The notes: a model not told the origin generated them from the sequence alone. A stretch of DNA of 42,148 nucleotides from UMGS1783 sp900555065 (GCA_937991645.1 CALKPL010000013.1:1-42148); one strand, 5' to 3'. Shown: positions 16,530 through 23,958, counted from the first letter of the stretch. Program-made: numbers and translations.

Positions 16530-17231
16530 ATGACCAGAGAAGAATTTGCAAAGACCATCGACTATGCCATGCTGTGGCAGAACACGCCCCGCGACCTTTT
16601 GAAAAAGCGCTGCGAAAACGTGGTGAAGTACGGGTTCGCATGCATCTGCTGTTTCCCCAGCGATGTGCAGATCGCCCGCGAGATCATCGGCGACAAGGGC
16701 GGCGTGTGCGCGGTCGTCGGTTATCCGATGGGTATGAACACGACAAAGGTCAAGGTGTTCGAGGCCCTCGACGCGATTGAGAACGGCGCGGATGAGATCG
16801 ACGTCGTCATGAACATTTCGCGCTTCAAGGACGGGCAGTACGAATACGTGCTCGACGAACTCAAGCAGGTGGTCGACGCCTGCAAAAAGAAGCTGCCCTC
16901 CTGCATTGTCAAGGTAATCATTGAAGTGTACCATCTTACCGACCCGAAAGAGCTTGCCAAGGCCTGCGAGCTTGTCATCCAGTCCGGCGCCGACTATGTC
17001 AAGCAGGCGACCGGCTATGCGCCGGACCCGAACTTCAACGTCGGCACGGACAATGTGCGCGCCATCCATGAAATCGTCGGGGACAGGATCAAGATCAAAA
17101 ACGCCGGCGTTCCCAAGGACCTCGAAGAAGCGGTGATGTATGTAAAAGAACTCGGCGTGTACAGAATCGGCCACAACGAGATGCCTGAATGGCTGGACGC
17201 CGCGGGCGACGACTTCTGGAAAGACAAATAA
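16530..17231 (+). CDS. DeoC-family class I aldolase, divergent
   Basis: 233 residues, AAGGAGATAGG upstream. The fold signature of deoxyribose-phosphate aldolase is clear: YGFACICCFPSDV, VVGYPMG, GADEIDVVMNI with the proton-relay Asp D91, VKVIIEV, the Schiff-base Lys K158 in YVKQATGY, and a second Lys K190 in IKNAG. The hallmark VKTSTGF, however, reads VKQATGY, and KASGG reads KNAG. The catalytic residues are kept while the phosphate/substrate pocket differs from canonical DeoC. In a sugar operon it may therefore cleave another keto- or deoxy-sugar phosphate. It follows the ROK gene by 61 bases. Confidence 0.82.
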   Translation: MTREEFAKTIDYAMLWQNTPRDLLKKRCENVVKYGFACICCFPSDVQIAREIIGDKGGVCAVVGYPMGMNTTKVKVFEALDAIENGADEIDVVMNISRFKDGQYEYVLDELKQVVDACKKKLPSCIVKVIIEVYHLTDPKELAKACELVIQSGADYVKQATGYAPDPNFNVGTDNVRAIHEIVGDRIKIKNAGVPKDLEEAVMYVKELGVYRIGHNEMPEWLDAAGDDFWKDK

Positions 17232-17246
17232 TCGCGTTTGCTTCGG

Positions 17247-17274
17247 CCGCCGGCAATACCCGGCGGTCGGTTTT
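17247..17274 (+). terminator. Intercistronic stem after the aldolase gene
   Basis: CCGCCGG (17247-17253) and CCGGCGG (17260-17266) with a short loop, then TCGGTTTTA. It lies in the middle of the operon, so it is probably a partial attenuator that sets relative expression of the downstream genes. Confidence 0.4.
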
Positions 17275-17302
17275 ATGTCCAGTCGTAGGAGGAATGCCTG
17301 AA

Positions 17303-18328
17303 ATGCACATGTACCGAGAAATATTTGAGCAGCCGGCCGTGCTGCGAACCTGTATGGAGAAAAACGCCGCGGCGATCGGGGCGATTGCGGCCGCCGGCGG
17401 GCAGATACGCAATATCGTAATCGCCGCGCGCGGGTCCTCGGACCACGCCGGCACCTATGGGAAATATCTGCTTGAGATTCTGACCGGCGTCCCCGTCTCG
17501 CTCGCGGCCTGTTCCGTTGTGACCGCCTATAAGACGGAGATGGATTACAGCGGCAGTCTCGTTATCGGCCTGTCGCAGTCCGGCGCGGCGGAGGACGTCG
17601 CGCAGGTGCTGGAGCGGGCGCGGGCCTGCGGCGCGCTCACCGTGGCGGTGACGAACTTTCCGCATACAAGAGTGGCCCGTGCCGCGGCGCACCACCTCTG
17701 CCTGCACGCCGGCGAAGAAAAGAGCGTCGCTGCCACCAAGACGGTGACGGCGCAGATGCTGCTTCTGTACCTGCTCGCCTGCGCCCTTGCCGGACGGGCC
17801 GATCTTGCCGCGCACGCCGCCGCGGTCCCGGACAGAATGCGCGATACGCTCGCGCGTTACGAAGAAATCAAGAATGCGGCCGACTGTTTCCAGTTTACCG
17901 ACCACTGTTTTATTCTCTCGCGCGGCGTGTTTTATCCCATGGCGTTGGAAGCGGCGCTGAAGCTGCAGGAGACGAATTATATGAACGCGCGCGCCCTGTC
18001 CACTGCCGACTTTTTCCACGGCCCGCTCGCCATGGTGCAGCAGAATACGCCCGTCGTCTTTTACGCGCCCACTGACGCGTGCCGCCCTTCCGCGCTGGAG
18101 CTGGGCGAGCGGCTCAAAGAGCTGGGCGCGCACGTGCTGCTGTTTGATACGGACGGCTCTGCGGCGCATATCGCCCGTAAGACCGTTGTGCTGCCGTCCA
18201 TTGCGCCCGCGCTGCAGCCAATCCTTTATACGGCAGCAGCGCAGATGTTCGCCTGCGCGCTGACCGAGCTGAAAAATCTGAACCCGGACCAGCCGCGCAA
18301 TATACGCAAAGTCACCGTTACCGAATAA
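17303..18328 (+). CDS. Double-SIS sugar isomerase/deaminase (GlmS-isomerase-like, NagB-II/AgaS/FrlB type)
   Basis: 341 residues, equal to the isomerase half of GlmS with no glutaminase domain. SIS domain 1 shows ARGSSDHAG, GLSQSG (residues 89-94) and AGEEKSVAATKT (136-147). Domain 2 carries the sugar-phosphate segment LKLQETNYMNARALSTADFFHGP. Stand-alone proteins of this type deaminate glucosamine-6-P or galactosamine-6-P, or act on fructosamine-P. ATG 17303 is chosen because AGGAGG lies 10 bases upstream; the in-frame ATG 17294 is too close to that site. With the deacetylase and kinase next to it, an amino-sugar-6-phosphate deaminase or isomerase is the best reading. Confidence 0.82.
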   Translation: MHMYREIFEQPAVLRTCMEKNAAAIGAIAAAGGQIRNIVIAARGSSDHAGTYGKYLLEILTGVPVSLAACSVVTAYKTEMDYSGSLVIGLSQSGAAEDVAQVLERARACGALTVAVTNFPHTRVARAAAHHLCLHAGEEKSVAATKTVTAQMLLLYLLACALAGRADLAAHAAAVPDRMRDTLARYEEIKNAADCFQFTDHCFILSRGVFYPMALEAALKLQETNYMNARALSTADFFHGPLAMVQQNTPVVFYAPTDACRPSALELGERLKELGAHVLLFDTDGSAAHIARKTVVLPSIAPALQPILYTAAAQMFACALTELKNLNPDQPRNIRKVTVTE

Positions 18329-18340
18329 GAGAGGGTTTGT

Positions 18341-19189
18341 ATGAAATTTGTCAACGCAAATGCGCGTATCCATATCCCGGACGGGGCGGCGCTGCCCGCC
18401 GCGCTTTCCAGAACGACCGACCTGTGCGTCTGCGCCCATCAGGACGATGCGGAAATCATGGCGTTTTGCGCCATCAGCGCATGCTATGAAAACGCAGACC
18501 GGTGGTATACGGGCGTGACCATGAGCGACGGGGCCGGCTCGCCGCGCGCGGGCAGATACGCGGATTATACGGACGAACAGATGATGGCCGCGCGCGCCGC
18601 TGAACAGGAACGTGCCGCCGACCTTGGCAAATATGCCGCGCAGTTCCAGCTGGGCTATCCCAGCGCCGTACTCAGGGATATGCGCGAAACGGCGCCGGTT
18701 GAGGAGCTTATCTCCATTGTTCGCAGCACGCGCCCTGCGCGCGTCTACCTGCACAATCCCGCGGATAAGCACGATACCCACCTGGCCGTATTCGTCCGCG
18801 CCCTCGAAGCGCTCCGGTCGCTGCCGGCGGACGAACGTCCCGACCATGTATACGGCATGGAGGTCTGGCGCGCGCTCGACTGGCTCATGCCGGAGGATAA
18901 GGTCCTGTTCGACTGCTCCGGCAATATCGGGCTTGCAGAGCGGCTTCTGCGCGCCTTTGATTCTCAGGTGGCGGGCGGAAAACAGTACGACCGGGCCGCC
19001 GTCGGCAGATGGTACGCGAACGCCACGTTTTTGGAGAGCCATGAGACGGACGGATCCCCGGCGATCTCGTACGGCATAGACCTGACGCCGCTGCTGGACG
19101 GCGGCGACCCCGCCGACTTTATACTGCGCGCCTATATGCGCACGGCTGAACATATCCGCACGCGCCTTTGCGCGCTGCAGAGCCGCTGA
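18341..19189 (+). CDS. PIG-L/LmbE-family de-N-acetylase
   Basis: 282 residues, cytoplasmic. The zinc-site motif AHPDDxE appears as AHQDDAE (H33, D35, D36, E38) and the second motif as HDTH (H144 to H147). The Pro-to-Gln change in the first motif leaves the ligands intact. Family members remove N-acetyl groups from GlcNAc-containing molecules, chito-oligosaccharides or thiol precursors. In this operon, directly before a sugar kinase and after a SIS deaminase, deacetylation of a free or oligomeric N-acetylhexosamine is inferred. The stop overlaps the next start as TGATG, implying translational coupling. Confidence 0.83.
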   Translation: MKFVNANARIHIPDGAALPAALSRTTDLCVCAHQDDAEIMAFCAISACYENADRWYTGVTMSDGAGSPRAGRYADYTDEQMMAARAAEQERAADLGKYAAQFQLGYPSAVLRDMRETAPVEELISIVRSTRPARVYLHNPADKHDTHLAVFVRALEALRSLPADERPDHVYGMEVWRALDWLMPEDKVLFDCSGNIGLAERLLRAFDSQVAGGKQYDRAAVGRWYANATFLESHETDGSPAISYGIDLTPLLDGGDPADFILRAYMRTAEHIRTRLCALQSR

Positions 19190-20514
19190 TGGGCGCGCTG
19201 CGGTATGTCCCCCCGCTCGAGCCCGGGTTTTCGCCACTGATTCCGATCCTCGGCCGGACGGCGGAACAGCGGCGTGCGTCCGTCGTGTGGGCGGCGGACG
19301 GCGGGACGGACGAAATTTCCTTTTGCTGCGCCGGCCAGACCGGAGCGCGCGTGTACGAACGCCTGTTCAAGTTCCTGCTCTGGCAGCATGGCGGTGCGTG
19401 CGCGCAGCTGCGCGGGTTCCCGCAGGCGGCGCGGCGAATGATCGAGCAGGAATACGCGCCGGGCGGCCGCCGCGCGTTCGACTATGACTTTTTCAGCAAT
19501 GTCTACGGCCGGCCATTCTCTGTCTCGGCGTCGTCCGCGCCGCCTGCCGTCTCCTCCGCGCCGCGTTCTCGGCGCCTGCGCGCAGGGTACGACGGCTGCC
19601 GTATCGGGCTGGATGTGGGCGCGACGGCAATCAAGGTCTGGGCCGGACTCGACGGACGGGAGACATTTTCCCAAAGCTATCCCTGGCAGCCGCGCCGGCA
19701 CGGAGATCTGGACTACCACGAAACGGAGCTGGCGCGCGCCCTTGCCGCCGCGGCGCGCACGTTGCCGCGAACGGACAGCGTGGGCGTCAGCACAGCGGGC
19801 ATTATTCAGGATTCGCAATGTCTTGTCGCCTCTCTGTTCACCGCCGTGGACGCCGGTGCGTTTAAACGGCGCGGCCGCGATTTGTTTGTGCGCGCGGCAA
19901 AGGCGACCGGCGCCGCGCGCGTCGTCGTATGCAACGATGGGGACGCGGCCGCCGCGGCGGCGTATGTACTGTATGGGAAAAAGGGGGTTCTTGGCCTTTC
20001 CATGGGCTCCAGCCTTGCCGCCGGTTTTGTGGACGGCAGCGGCGGGCTGACGGACTATATCAGCGAGCTGGCATTTGCGCCCGTCGACCTCCAGCCCGGG
20101 GCGCCCATTGACCCCTGGTCCGGCGACAGCGGCACGGGCGTGGATTATTTTTCAGCGCAGGCGGTGCTTCGGTATGCGGCCGCCGCCGGAATCGAGTTTG
20201 AACCGGGTCTGGACAACGGGGAAAAGACCGCGCGCGTCAACCGCCTGTTTTCACAGGGCGACGCGCGCGCCAAAATGGTCTATGATACCATCGGGATATG
20301 TCTGGGCTATTCTATCCCGCTGTACCGCTATTTTTACGGCATGGACAGCGTACTGCTGCTCGGCGGCGTCACCAGCGGCAAAGCGGGCGCGCATATCGCG
20401 GCGCAGGCGCGCATGGTTCTGCGCACAGAGTTCGGGGACGACACGGAACTGTTCCTCCCCGATGAACGGTTGCGTCTGACCGGTCAGGCGCAGATTGTAG
20501 CGGCGCTGCCCTGA
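19189..20514 (+). CDS. ASKHA (ROK-like) sugar kinase with an extra N-terminal domain
   Basis: 441 residues. About 135 N-terminal residues match no family that I recognise; an Ala/Ser/Pro-rich linker follows, then an ASKHA kinase domain. The phosphate-1 loop is GLDVGATAIKVW (about 140-151), followed by STAGIIQD, the NDGDAAAAAAYV segment and the glycine-rich LGLSMGSS. LLLGGVTSGKAG is near the end. The ROK zinc motif is absent. The start at 19189 overlaps the deacetylase stop (TGATG). The likely substrate is a hexosamine or other hexose produced by the upstream enzymes. It is last in the operon and is followed by a strong terminator. Confidence 0.78.
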   Translation: MGALRYVPPLEPGFSPLIPILGRTAEQRRASVVWAADGGTDEISFCCAGQTGARVYERLFKFLLWQHGGACAQLRGFPQAARRMIEQEYAPGGRRAFDYDFFSNVYGRPFSVSASSAPPAVSSAPRSRRLRAGYDGCRIGLDVGATAIKVWAGLDGRETFSQSYPWQPRRHGDLDYHETELARALAAAARTLPRTDSVGVSTAGIIQDSQCLVASLFTAVDAGAFKRRGRDLFVRAAKATGAARVVVCNDGDAAAAAAYVLYGKKGVLGLSMGSSLAAGFVDGSGGLTDYISELAFAPVDLQPGAPIDPWSGDSGTGVDYFSAQAVLRYAAAAGIEFEPGLDNGEKTARVNRLFSQGDARAKMVYDTIGICLGYSIPLYRYFYGMDSVLLLGGVTSGKAGAHIAAQARMVLRTEFGDDTELFLPDERLRLTGQAQIVAALP

Positions 20515-20534
20515 GCCGCCGGTTTGGATACAGC

Positions 20535-20571
20535 AAAAAAAGGTACGGAATTAGGATTCCGTACCTTTTTT
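20535..20571. terminator. Bidirectional terminator after the sugar kinase
   Basis: AAAAGGTACGGAAT and ATTCCGTACCTTTT form a 14-bp or longer stem with a TAGG loop, flanked by A- and T-runs. It looks like an efficient intrinsic terminator on both strands. Confidence 0.9.
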
Positions 20572-20695
20572 GTCGTCCGCATTCCGGCCGTCCCCGGCTC
20601 AGTGCAGTCCGGCCTGCGGCCGCCCGCGTCGCAGCCGCCCCCGGCTCTGTGCCTGCCGCGTCCCGCCAGACCCGGTCCGGCGTGGACCTTGCGCC

Positions 20696-20914
20696 TTACC
20701 CGCATTCGGAACGCACGGGCTGCTTTTTGCGCTCTGAAAATACCCCTTTCACGATTCTTGCGAGATGAAATGCGGAAGGTTTCGCGGTTCTGTCCTCCAT
20801 CCGGCAGCAAACAGGCAGCATACGCGGAAAGTTGTCCAGGTAGTCGAAGGCGCGGCGTTCAAAATCCGGCACAAACCGGGCCGATTCTTCCGTATCTCTC
20901 CATGAATCCGACAT
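20696..20914 (-). CDS. Possible small hypothetical protein opposite the spore-coat operon
   Basis: 72 residues from ATG 20914 to TAA at 20696, in a 490-base gap otherwise without genes. The composition looks protein-like (RFVPDFERRAFDYLDNFPRM, then a basic tail VKGVFSERKKQPVRSECG) but the ribosome binding site is weak. No family was recognised. It is divergent from cotJABC and about 125 bases upstream of the shared bidirectional terminator. Between that terminator and this ORF the sequence (20572-20695) is GC-rich and featureless. It may be a sporulation gene by location, or a chance frame. Confidence 0.4.
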   Translation of the reverse strand: MSDSWRDTEESARFVPDFERRAFDYLDNFPRMLPVCCRMEDRTAKPSAFHLARIVKGVFSERKKQPVRSECG

Positions 20915-20948
20915 TTTGCCGCATGGATACGGTCCGGCCGAACGTTTG

Positions 20949-20957
20949 CATACACTA
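20949..20957 (+). promoter_or_regulatory. Possible mother-cell sigma factor -10 element for cotJ
   Basis: CATACACTA matches the CATAnnnTA pattern of sigma-E/sigma-K -10 boxes, about 50 bases before cotJA. The corresponding -35 is poorly matched in spacing, so this is tentative. Confidence 0.35.
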
Positions 20958-21007
20958 AAAATGAACCTGCGCAAGCAGACATTATCCATAGAAAGGAAGT
21001 GCACATA

Positions 21008-21223
21008 TTGGCACAGGCTGAATCGTATAACAGCGTAAACTTCAATTCGACTCCATGGTCGGTACGCGTCACGCCGAAAGCGGATGAGTTCGGCGAGAAG
21101 TTTCCGATCGGGATGGCGTACGTGCCCTGGCAGGCATGGCGCGATATCTATGATATGGAAAAGGGATTCCAGAGAGGGACAATATTCGCCGAGCTGGACC
21201 TGCCCTTTGAGGGAAAGAGGTAG
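21008..21223 (+). CDS. cotJA: Spore coat associated protein CotJA
   Basis: 71 residues from TTG 21008. The family core is visible as AYVPWQAW, then a GFQRGTIF step and ELDLPF near the C-terminus. TTG is chosen because AAAGGAAG ends 8 bases before it. A GTG at 20999 overlaps the ribosome binding site and would add three residues. It is first of the cotJABC operon, whose products are built into the inner spore coat; presence of all three genes indicates an endospore former. Confidence 0.9.
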   Translation: MAQAESYNSVNFNSTPWSVRVTPKADEFGEKFPIGMAYVPWQAWRDIYDMEKGFQRGTIFAELDLPFEGKR

Positions 21224-21230
21224 ACGTAAG

Positions 21231-21482
21231 ATGACAGATAAAGCTACGCTTATGAAACGCATTAACATGCTCAGCTTTGCAGTGGACGAAGCGGTGCTGT
21301 TTCTGGATACGCATCCGGAGGACCGCGAAGCGCTGCGTTTTTACCATGAAATGAACGCCCAGCGCCAGAAGGCGGTCGCCGAATACACGGCGGAATACGG
21401 CCCTCTGACAGCTGGCAGCGTAACAAACGCCGAAAGATGGACCTGGGTAGACAGCCCATGGCCCTGGCAGAAAGAGGGTTAG
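21231..21482 (+). CDS. cotJB: Spore coat protein CotJB
   Basis: 83 residues. Family features are the N-terminal helix LMKRINMLSFAVDEAVLFLD followed by THPEDREAL and HEMNAQRQKAVAEY, and the C-terminal WTWVDSPWPWQ. It starts 7 bases after cotJA, with the ribosome binding site GGAAAGAGG partly inside the cotJA end. Confidence 0.92.
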   Translation: MTDKATLMKRINMLSFAVDEAVLFLDTHPEDREALRFYHEMNAQRQKAVAEYTAEYGPLTAGSVTNAERWTWVDSPWPWQKEG

Positions 21483-21485
21483 TAT

Positions 21486-22079
21486 ATGTGGACATATGAA
21501 AAACGTTTGCAGTATCCTGTAAAAATCAAAAAGTGCGACCCCAATATGGCCGCGCTTATTATCAGCCAGTTCGGCGGCCCGGACGGCGAGCTTGCCGCAT
21601 CGCAGCGCTACCTCTCTCAGCGCTACAGCGTACCCTACGGCGAAGTAGCCGGCCTTTTAACCGACATAGGCACCGAGGAGCTGGCACATATGGAAATGAT
21701 TTGCGCAATCATCCATCAACTCACCAGAAACCTTACGCCCGAGCAGATCAAGAAATCCACCTTTGCTCCGTTCTATATCGACCATACGACCGGGCTGTGG
21801 CCCGCCGCCGCGTCTGGCGCGCCGTTTTCCGCCACCGTGTTCCAGTCCAAGGGCGACCCGATCACGGACCTGACAGAAGACATGGCCGCAGAGCAGAAGG
21901 CGCGCACGACCTATGACAACATACTTAGGCTCGTGGACGATCCGGATGTACGGGAACCGATCAAATTCCTGCGGGAACGCGAGATCGTCCACTTCCAGCG
22001 GTTTGGCGAGGGGCTGCGCATCGTGCAGGACAATCTCAACAGCAAAAACTTCTACGCGTTCAACCCATCGTTCGACTGA
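21486..22079 (+). CDS. cotJC: Spore coat protein CotJC (manganese-catalase family)
   Basis: 197 residues, starting 3 bases after cotJB. It belongs to the ferritin-like dimanganese catalase family: helices with LLTDIGTEELAHMEMI and KFLREREIVHFQRFGE carry the E-x-x-H metal ligand pairs, and EDMAAEQKARTTYDNI supplies further acidic ligands. CotJC is part of the spore coat and may give peroxide resistance. A strong terminator follows. Confidence 0.94.
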   Translation: MWTYEKRLQYPVKIKKCDPNMAALIISQFGGPDGELAASQRYLSQRYSVPYGEVAGLLTDIGTEELAHMEMICAIIHQLTRNLTPEQIKKSTFAPFYIDHTTGLWPAAASGAPFSATVFQSKGDPITDLTEDMAAEQKARTTYDNILRLVDDPDVREPIKFLREREIVHFQRFGEGLRIVQDNLNSKNFYAFNPSFD

Positions 22080-22117
22080 CGCGGCGCAGCCGTGCCGCCG
22101 TTGCCGGTAAAGCATGC

Positions 22118-22154
22118 GAAAGACCCCGACCGATTTGTTCGGGCGGGGTCTTTC
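22118..22154 (+). terminator. Terminator of cotJABC
   Basis: GAAAGACCCC (22118-22127) pairs with GGGGTCTTTC (22145-22154), with further pairing inside the loop. It is located 40 bases after the cotJC stop. Confidence 0.75.
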
Positions 22155-22197
22155 GCCGTGCGCGCGGGGGTATGACGGGCGTAAACGCCGGTCTGTG

Positions 22198-22219
22198 AAA
22201 AAGCGCCCCGATGGGGCGC
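22198..22219 (-). terminator. Terminator of the XRE-ImmA operon
   Basis: On the minus strand GCGCCCC, ATC-type loop, GGGGCGC followed by TTTTT, seven bases beyond the immA-like stop codon. A canonical intrinsic terminator. Confidence 0.85.
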
Positions 22220-22226
22220 CTGCGGT

Positions 22227-23234
22227 TCAGAATATGGGCGGGAATTCGTCTGAAAGATCGAAAGCCGACTTTGCAATATCCTCTGTAAACGCCTCCTGCC
22301 ATTGGGAGAGGAACCCGTCCCGGAAAAAGGTGGTCTGGCTTCCGCAGTACGGACAGTACCGCGCGTTTCCGGGCAGCGCCGTTTTTCGGGAGCGCTCGCA
22401 GTTGCCGGTGCATTCGTTGACGACCAGCGTCCCGCAGATGTGGCAGTACTGCCCGGCGAGCAGCTCGTCGCTTCCGCACACCGGGCAGATCTTGGTGCGC
22501 CCGTAAGCGTCGAGATCAAGTCCAGGATATTGCATGGCAGTTCTCTCCCCCCATTTTTTTGCGTGCATGGCGGCCTGTCCGCAGACGGGGCAGTATGCGT
22601 ATTCGTCCGCGGCCGTCTGGCCGCAGTTGCCGCACCGATACAGGTACAGGCTCCGGCGGCACCGTTCCAGCAGCGATCGCTCCAGCGCGTCCGGAGACTG
22701 TTTTTTAAAGTCCCGGTAATCTTCGAGCCGGTACTCCATAATCGCCTGCTGTGAGAGGTAGAAAATCTTTGCGAGCAGCGCAGGATCTACCCTCCCGGTG
22801 CCGCGCACGACCGCGTCGATCAGAATGGGCGGGGCCAGGAAGTTCCCGGCAAAGGTGTTCGCCTCTCCCTCCATGTTGAAATATGTAAAATCGTCAAGCC
22901 CCGCGCCGGAAATCTCGGTGCGGCCGTCCTCAAGGTGGCCCAGCATAATGTGGCCCAACTCGTGCGCGATGGAGAACCGGATTCTCTTTTTCGACTGCTT
23001 TTCATTATACAGGATAAGGTAGCCGCGGCCAGGCCGGCAGATGCACAGCGCATCCTTGACGAGCAGGTCGTCCTGAATCCGTATACGGTTGCGGTATTCG
23101 CCGAGCGTCATAAATACGATGGGCAGGGGGCAGGCCTGTTTTGCCGCGAGAAAGACATTGATGGGAAATGCGTCTATACCGAGTTCATACAGGATCTTCT
23201 GGGACAGGAGATAGGCGCGGTTATGTCTGATCAT
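22227..23234 (-). CDS. ImmA/IrrE-family metallopeptidase with C-terminal zinc ribbons
   Basis: 335 residues. The N-terminal protease domain carries the zinc motif HELGH at residues 91-95 (context FSIAHELGHIMLGH) and FAGNFLAPPILI further on, as in ImmA. The C-terminal part is unusual: CGNCG with CPVCG, then CPVCGSDE with CHICG, then CTGNC with CPYCG, i.e. about three zinc-ribbon knuckles separated by short linkers. The start overlaps the XRE gene end by 14 bases. ImmA proteins cleave a partner repressor; the upstream XRE protein is the obvious candidate. The ribbons could bind DNA or the partner. Confidence 0.83.
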   Translation of the reverse strand: MIRHNRAYLLSQKILYELGIDAFPINVFLAAKQACPLPIVFMTLGEYRNRIRIQDDLLVKDALCICRPGRGYLILYNEKQSKKRIRFSIAHELGHIMLGHLEDGRTEISGAGLDDFTYFNMEGEANTFAGNFLAPPILIDAVVRGTGRVDPALLAKIFYLSQQAIMEYRLEDYRDFKKQSPDALERSLLERCRRSLYLYRCGNCGQTAADEYAYCPVCGQAAMHAKKWGERTAMQYPGLDLDAYGRTKICPVCGSDELLAGQYCHICGTLVVNECTGNCERSRKTALPGNARYCPYCGSQTTFFRDGFLSQWQEAFTEDIAKSAFDLSDEFPPIF

Positions 23235-23571
23235 TCTTAACGTCTTCTTCCGGAAACAGTATGTCGAGCATGGCTACAATTTTGGCGTCCATTTCAGGCG
23301 TCAGTCGCATTTCCTCCAGTCTCGCGACGGCGCGGGGTTTGTATCCGTCGCGCGGCGCGGGCGCGGGCTCGGCGCTGATGCCCGCCAGGTACATGGGATC
23401 CAGTCCCAGCGCGTTTGCAAGCGGTTCCAAATCCACGAGCGGGATACTCTTAATCTCGTTGTTCTCATAGCGGTAGATTGTCGCGCGGTTTTTATGAATT
23501 GCCTCCGCAAGCATATCCACCGTCATATGCAGCTCCTGGCGCCTCTTCTTTATTTTCTCGCCTGTCGTCAT
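23221..23571 (-). CDS. XRE-family HTH repressor (ImmR-like)
   Basis: 116 residues. A Cro/CI-type helix-turn-helix lies at about residues 4-60 (GEKIKKRRQELHMTVDMLAE, then KNRATIYRYENN), followed by a Pro/Ala linker and an acidic C-terminal helix (EEMRLTPEMDAKIVAMLDIL). It is first in the two-gene operon with the ImmA-like protease and presumably is its target. One 14-bp operator copy overlaps the -35 of its promoter, which fits autorepression. Confidence 0.87.
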   Translation of the reverse strand: MTTGEKIKKRRQELHMTVDMLAEAIHKNRATIYRYENNEIKSIPLVDLEPLANALGLDPMYLAGISAEPAPAPRDGYKPRAVARLEEMRLTPEMDAKIVAMLDILFPEEDVKNDQT

Positions 23572-23593
23572 TCCATTTCACCACCTTTACTGT

Positions 23594-23622
23594 ATTATAA
23601 CACTGTTTTCGCGAATATGCAA
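23594..23622 (-). promoter_or_regulatory. Promoter of the XRE-ImmA operon with overlapping operator copy 1
   Basis: Minus-strand TTGCAT (23622-23617), 17 bases, TATAAT (23599-23594). The operator-like 14-mer TCGCGAATATGCAA (23609-23622) covers the whole -35. Confidence 0.65.
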
Positions 23623-23640
23623 CCATATTTAAAATATTAT

Positions 23641-23654
23641 CCGCATTTATGCGA
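23641..23654. promoter_or_regulatory. Operator copy 2
   Basis: CCGCATTTATGCGA, a near-perfect palindrome 8 bases upstream of the -35 of the small HTH gene promoter. Confidence 0.7.
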
Positions 23655-23662
23655 TTTTTGTA

Positions 23663-23691
23663 TTGACAAGCGCTGTAACGGATGTTATGAT
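23663..23691 (+). promoter_or_regulatory. Promoter of the small HTH gene
   Basis: TTGACA (23663-23668), 17 bases, TATGAT (23686-23691). It is bracketed by operator copies 2 and 3. Confidence 0.8.
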
Positions 23692-23700
23692 ACAAGTACA

Positions 23701-23714
23701 TCGCATAAATGCGA
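23701..23714. promoter_or_regulatory. Operator copy 3
   Basis: TCGCATAAATGCGA, palindromic apart from the centre, lying at the expected transcription start of the small HTH gene. A repressor bound here would block initiation. Confidence 0.7.
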
Positions 23715-23748
23715 ACAAAAAACAGGACAGCAAAGGAGTTCGAGAACT

Positions 23749-23958
23749 ATGGCGAAAATGGACAAGTTAAAGAAAAAGATGAAGCAGCGCGGCGTAACGT
23801 ATAGTGAACTATCCAGGAAAATGGATATAAACCGTTCCACGCTGTACCGAAAGATTGCCGGCAACGGCGAGGGTTTTTCCGTCCGGGAAGCAGCGTACAT
23901 CGGGCGCGCGCTTGGGCTGACCCTGGACGAGACGGCTGAAATTTTTTTTGAAGAGTAG
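23749..23958 (+). CDS. Small Cro-like HTH protein
   Basis: 69 residues, all one helix-turn-helix domain: KMKQRGVTYSELSRKMDINR followed by STLYRKIAGNGEGFSVREAA and YIGRALGLTLDETAEIF. AAAGGAG lies 10 bases before ATG 23749. It faces the XRE-ImmA operon across a shared operator region, the layout of a phage- or ICE-type regulatory switch, yet no phage or conjugation genes are nearby. A fourth operator copy follows its stop codon immediately. Confidence 0.85.
   Translation: MAKMDKLKKKMKQRGVTYSELSRKMDINRSTLYRKIAGNGEGFSVREAAYIGRALGLTLDETAEIFFEE

Noticed and set aside
17273..19237. 654-codon minus-strand ORF antisense to the SIS and PIG-L genes
   Set aside because: The opposite strand carries two well-supported enzymes with ribosome binding sites; this frame has none and is compositionally biased.
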